Below are positions 31,037 through 33,219 of a DNA stretch of 33,219 bases, piece after piece. This DNA is from a bacterium (GTDB lineage: Bacteria > UBA10199 > 2-02-FULL-44-16 > JAAZCA01): contig JBAZOP010000032.1 of the NCBI GenBank assembly GCA_041648665.1, positions 1 to 33,219 on the forward strand. Reading direction: 5' to 3'. How positions within the stretch are numbered: the stretch's first letter is position 1; each line of letters starts with the position of its first letter. The notes beneath the pieces are model-generated. The model was not told the DNA's origin. It saw only the letters and a program-made list of their open reading frames with translations, and did not search any database. Position numbers and translations under genes: made by a program.

Positions 31037-31848
31037 AAGACAATTACATAGTCGGCCTCATCGGGGCGGGAAACATGGGCGAGGCGCTCATCAAGGGGCT
31101 CATGCGCTCGAACCTCGTGCGCTCGTACGAGATACTGGCCTCCGACCTCGCGCCCAGACGCGTGCGCTATCTCGAGAAGGCCTACGGCATCCACACCACG
31201 CGGAAGAACCACGCTGTGATCAACGCATGCAATACCGTCATCCTCGCGGTCAAACCCCAGGACATGGAATCGGTCTGCGAGAGGATCAGGCACCTCATCA
31301 CCAAAGACCATCTCTTCATATCCATAGCGGCGGGAATCGACTTCAAGAGGCTCCGCAAATACCTGGGAGCGAAGCCCAGGATCATCAGGGTCATGCCCAA
31401 CCTGCCGGCGGTCATCGACGAAGGGGTGTCGGCGATATACTGCGGACCGCGCATGCCGGAGCGCTACCGCCGCTTCGCGCACCAGGTCTTCCAAGCGGTC
31501 GGCCAGACCGTGGACGTGCGCGAGGAGAGGCTCATGGACGTGGTGACCGGCCTCTCGGGCACCGGGCCCGCCTATTTCTTCGCCATGATGGAGGCGATGG
31601 ACGCAGCAGGGGTGAAGCTCGGGCTCACGCCGCAGATGTCGCGGCTTCTCACCCTCCAGACAGCGGTCGGAGCGGCGGAGCTCGCATCGCAGAACAGCCG
31701 CTCCCCCCGCGAGCTGCGCGCACAGGTGACCTCTAAAAAGGGGACCACCTGGGCCGCGATGAATCACATGAAGAGAAAAAAATTCTGGAAGACCATGGAG
31801 GAGGCAGTCCGCGCAGCCACCAGGCGAGCCAGACAGCTGAGGGCGTAA
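31033..31848 (+). CDS. proC: pyrroline-5-carboxylate reductase
   Basis: This 271-residue NAD(P)H-dependent enzyme makes the last step of proline synthesis. The N-terminal Rossmann motif is GLIGAGNMG (residues 8-16), with VKPQ in the middle and VTGLSGTGPAYFFAMMEAM as the family signature; the C-terminal domain forms the dimer. The ATG at 31033 has a GGAGG site 5 bases upstream and overlaps the preceding stop. Its coupling to a flippase gene looks accidental to pathway, but proC next to a yggU-type gene is a familiar pairing. The C-terminal tail is unusually basic (RAATRRARQLRA). Confidence 0.93.
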   Translation: MKDNYIVGLIGAGNMGEALIKGLMRSNLVRSYEILASDLAPRRVRYLEKAYGIHTTRKNHAVINACNTVILAVKPQDMESVCERIRHLITKDHLFISIAAGIDFKRLRKYLGAKPRIIRVMPNLPAVIDEGVSAIYCGPRMPERYRRFAHQVFQAVGQTVDVREERLMDVVTGLSGTGPAYFFAMMEAMDAAGVKLGLTPQMSRLLTLQTAVGAAELASQNSRSPRELRAQVTSKKGTTWAAMNHMKRKKFWKTMEEAVRAATRRARQLRA

Positions 31849-31872
31849 AGGCGCGGCCCGCCATCCGTCACC

Positions 31873-32184
31873 TTGAAGATCCGAGAAAGAGACAACGGAG
31901 TCACGATCGAATGCCGCGTCACCCCGCGCGCAGGCAAAAGCCGGATCAAGGGCGTGCGCGACGGCGTGCTCATGGTGGCGCTGGCTGCTGCCCCTGTCGA
32001 TGGCGCGGCGAACGAGGAGCTGATCGAGTTCCTCTCCGATGAGCTTCGCATCCCCAAGTCCCGCATCTCGATCATCTCGGGCGAAAAATCCCGCGACAAG
32101 GTGGTCCTGATTCAGGGCATTAACACCATGAACCTGCTTAATAGTGTCGATCTCAAACACTATAAAGCAGGTTCGTTTAAATGA
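31873..32184 (+). CDS. YggU/DUF167-family protein
   Basis: This 103-residue protein is a member of the UPF0235 family (YggU, PF02594): ECRVTPRAGKSRIKGV, LMVALAAAPVDGAANEELIEFL and ISGEKSRDKVVLI are its signature. The molecular function of the family is unknown. The start used is TTG at 31873, which gives the normal N-terminus but has a poor ribosome site. The family normally stops soon after the VVLI strand; here about 18 residues (NTMNLLNSVDLKHYKAGSFK) follow and are encoded by an inverted repeat, so the tail looks like a late addition. It follows proC by 24 bases. Confidence 0.85.
   Translation: MKIRERDNGVTIECRVTPRAGKSRIKGVRDGVLMVALAAAPVDGAANEELIEFLSDELRIPKSRISIISGEKSRDKVVLIQGINTMNLLNSVDLKHYKAGSFK
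32131..32173. repeat. 17-base inverted repeat inside the 3' end of the YggU-family gene
   Basis: AACCTGCTTAATAGTGT (32131-32147) pairs with 32157-32173, with one mismatch and a 9-base loop. It has no T-run after it, so it is a poor terminator. It overlaps the extra C-terminal codons of the upstream gene. Confidence 0.75.
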
Positions 32185-32226
32185 TTATCCGACGTCCATC
32201 CTCCATCTATAGATTGGATAAAATTC

Positions 32227-32254
32227 TTTACTCCACATGGAGATAGACTAAAAT
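32227..32254 (+). promoter_or_regulatory. candidate promoter of the zinc-ribbon gene
   Basis: TTTACT and TAAAAT are separated by 16 bases. The palindrome CTCCA-CA-TGGAG (32231-32242) overlaps the -35 box and spacer, as an operator might. It serves the gene starting at 32313. Confidence 0.45.
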
Positions 32255-32312
32255 GGGGTATCCAGACCACAGCCCCAGGTGGGGAGAAGATTCCTCGGAG
32301 GAGAGAGTTTCG

Positions 32313-32558
32313 ATGCCGATCTACGAGTACTCGTGCAAATCCTGCGGCAACCACTTCGAGTGCATGCAGAAGATCTCGGAGCCCCCTATTGCCCCCTGCC
32401 CCAAGTGCGGCGACACGGCGGACCGGATCATCTCGATGACCGCCTTCTCGCTCAAGGGCGAGGGATGGTTCAAGGACGGGTACGCGAAGGGCAAGATCAC
32501 TGAGAGTTCGAAGTCGAAGTCTGAAGGTTCGAAGACGGATACAACCAAAACAAAATGA
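32313..32558 (+). CDS. FmdB-family zinc-ribbon protein
   Basis: This 81-residue protein begins MPIYEYSC and has one zinc ribbon formed by CKSC near the start and CPKCG after about 25 residues, the pattern of the FmdB regulatory/zinc ribbon family (PF09723). The rest is a Lys/Ser/Thr-rich tail that is probably disordered. A GGAGGAG site lies about 11 bases before the ATG at 32313. The family is widespread and small, with an uncertain role, possibly in regulation or metal handling. Its stop overlaps the next start by 4 bases. Confidence 0.85.
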   Translation: MPIYEYSCKSCGNHFECMQKISEPPIAPCPKCGDTADRIISMTAFSLKGEGWFKDGYAKGKITESSKSKSEGSKTDTTKTK

Positions 32559-33190
32559 TCGAAAAGATCGACAGGCCGGACACGCCGAACCCCTACTCCA
32601 TCTCCCAGGCAAAGGAGACCAAGGAGGACCGCCACCAGCAGCACAACCCCAAGGAGGATGCGGAGCGCGAACGCAAACGCCGCATCGAGGGCAAGGAATG
32701 GCAGAAGTTCGGCAGGCGCACGGTCGTGATCAAGCCGCTTCGCGTGGCGCGCGAGAAGATAGCCCGCTGCCTTTTCAAGTCGGTGAGCCTCCACAGCGGC
32801 ATAGGCACGCTCAAGGTCGACGTGGCCTGGGTCGACGGAAAGACGACGCGCGACGCGCTGATGCTGGTGCACAGGCTGGAGGATTTCTTGAAGCTCCGCG
32901 GCCTCTCCGCCGGGGAGGTGGTGCCGGAGGCGCTCTGGGTGAGAGGACCCACTGTGGAGATGGGGATACCTCACGTCATGACCGAGGCCGGCGCCCTGTC
33001 GGGCCGCGACATGGAGTCCAGGCCCCCTGTGAAACCTGCAGCCGCGGAGAAAAAGAAAGGCTTCCTGAAGAGTTCCGGGATCCTGAACGAGGACACGGGC
33101 GCCCCCAACTGGGGGTTGACCATGTTGTATGCGTTCGTCCTCGCGCTTGTCGTGGCAGCGATCGTCGCGACGATATCCAAGCTCGGCTGA
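32555..33190 (+). CDS. hypothetical tail-anchored protein
   Basis: This 211-residue protein was not recognised. Residues 1-50 are highly charged and probably disordered (KEDRHQQHNPKEDAERERKRR). Residues about 55-140 form a mixed alpha/beta domain (VDVAWVDGKTTRDALMLVHRLEDFLKLRG). Residues about 140-180 are a Pro/Lys linker, and one membrane helix lies at about 187-208 near the very C-terminus (LTMLYAFVLALVVAAIVATI). The layout suggests a cytoplasmic domain attached to the membrane by its C-terminus. It is coupled to the zinc-ribbon gene by a 4-base overlap. Confidence 0.7.
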   Translation: MIEKIDRPDTPNPYSISQAKETKEDRHQQHNPKEDAERERKRRIEGKEWQKFGRRTVVIKPLRVAREKIARCLFKSVSLHSGIGTLKVDVAWVDGKTTRDALMLVHRLEDFLKLRGLSAGEVVPEALWVRGPTVEMGIPHVMTEAGALSGRDMESRPPVKPAAAEKKKGFLKSSGILNEDTGAPNWGLTMLYAFVLALVVAAIVATISKLG

Positions 33191-33209
33191 CGGGCTAGAC
33201 GGAGAAATT

Positions 33210-33219
33210 ATGGGCGATT
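33210..33219 (+). CDS. start of a further gene (truncated by the window)
   Basis: An ATG at 33210 follows a GGAG site by about 6 bases and lies 19 bases after the previous stop, so it is likely the next gene of the operon. Only three codons are visible and nothing can be said of its product. Confidence 0.4.

Noticed and set aside
30925..32160. Minus-strand frame of 411 codons
   Set aside because: It is antisense to proC and the YggU-family gene, both clearly real.

Overview
The window is a GC-rich, densely packed bacterial chromosome segment. It carries type II secretion genes (GspC/GspD), an omega subunit gene, Shine-Dalgarno-led genes, a Wzi-like outer-membrane barrel and an RND/MMPL pump, so the host is diderm. 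The gene mix fits an uncultured deltaproteobacterium-like lineage (Myxococcota, Bdellovibrionota, Desulfobacterota or a related candidate phylum). That placement is inference from gene content; no marker phylogeny was possible. I saw no insertion sequence, prophage, CRISPR array or rRNA. No gene-free stretch exceeds 300 bases.

Layout. (1) 1-4.8 kb, minus strand: gspD (cut by the window edge), gspC and an orphan membrane sensor histidine kinase. (2) 4.8-5.8 kb: rpoZ, tRNA-Leu(CAA), three stacked A/T-rich hairpins, tRNA-Thr(CGT), two intrinsic terminators and a small proline-rich envelope protein. (3) 5.8-11.6 kb: a radical SAM enzyme divergent from a tight plus-strand operon encoding a CDP-alcohol phosphotransferase with a decayed nucleotidyltransferase domain, a HAD phosphatase, an intact nucleotidyltransferase, a flippase-like membrane protein, a class II aldolase and a 45-residue membrane peptide. 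(4) 11.6-15.6 kb: a small hypothetical gene and three tandem copies of an unrecognised protein family. (5) 15.6-17.9 kb: a LysR regulator divergent from myo-inositol-phosphate synthase. (6) 18-20.4 kb: an FG-GAP-repeat lipoprotein behind a sigma-54-type promoter, and a cold-shock protein with a structured leader. (7) 20.4-28.8 kb, minus strand: a hypothetical membrane protein, then an envelope operon (PAP2/Aur1-like phosphotransferase, YdjM-like hydrolase, RND pump, Wzi-like barrel, ChaN-domain protein). (8) 28.9-33.2 kb, plus strand: a PimA-like glycosyltransferase, a second flippase-like protein, proC, a YggU-family gene, an FmdB-like zinc ribbon, a tail-anchored hypothetical protein and the start of another gene.

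How it may fit together. Regions 3, 5, 7 and 8 contain the parts expected for making, glycosylating and moving an inositol-containing lipid or phosphodiester. Inositol-phosphate synthase would supply inositol phosphate. The nucleotidyltransferase and CDP-alcohol phosphotransferase would build the phosphodiester, and the HAD enzyme would remove a phosphate. The Aur1-like PAP2 protein could move the headgroup, the PimA-like enzyme could glycosylate it, and two flippase-like proteins, an RND pump and a Wzi-like barrel could carry it outward. Each family assignment rests on visible motifs; the joint pathway is a hypothesis and the strongest candidate here for an undescribed system.
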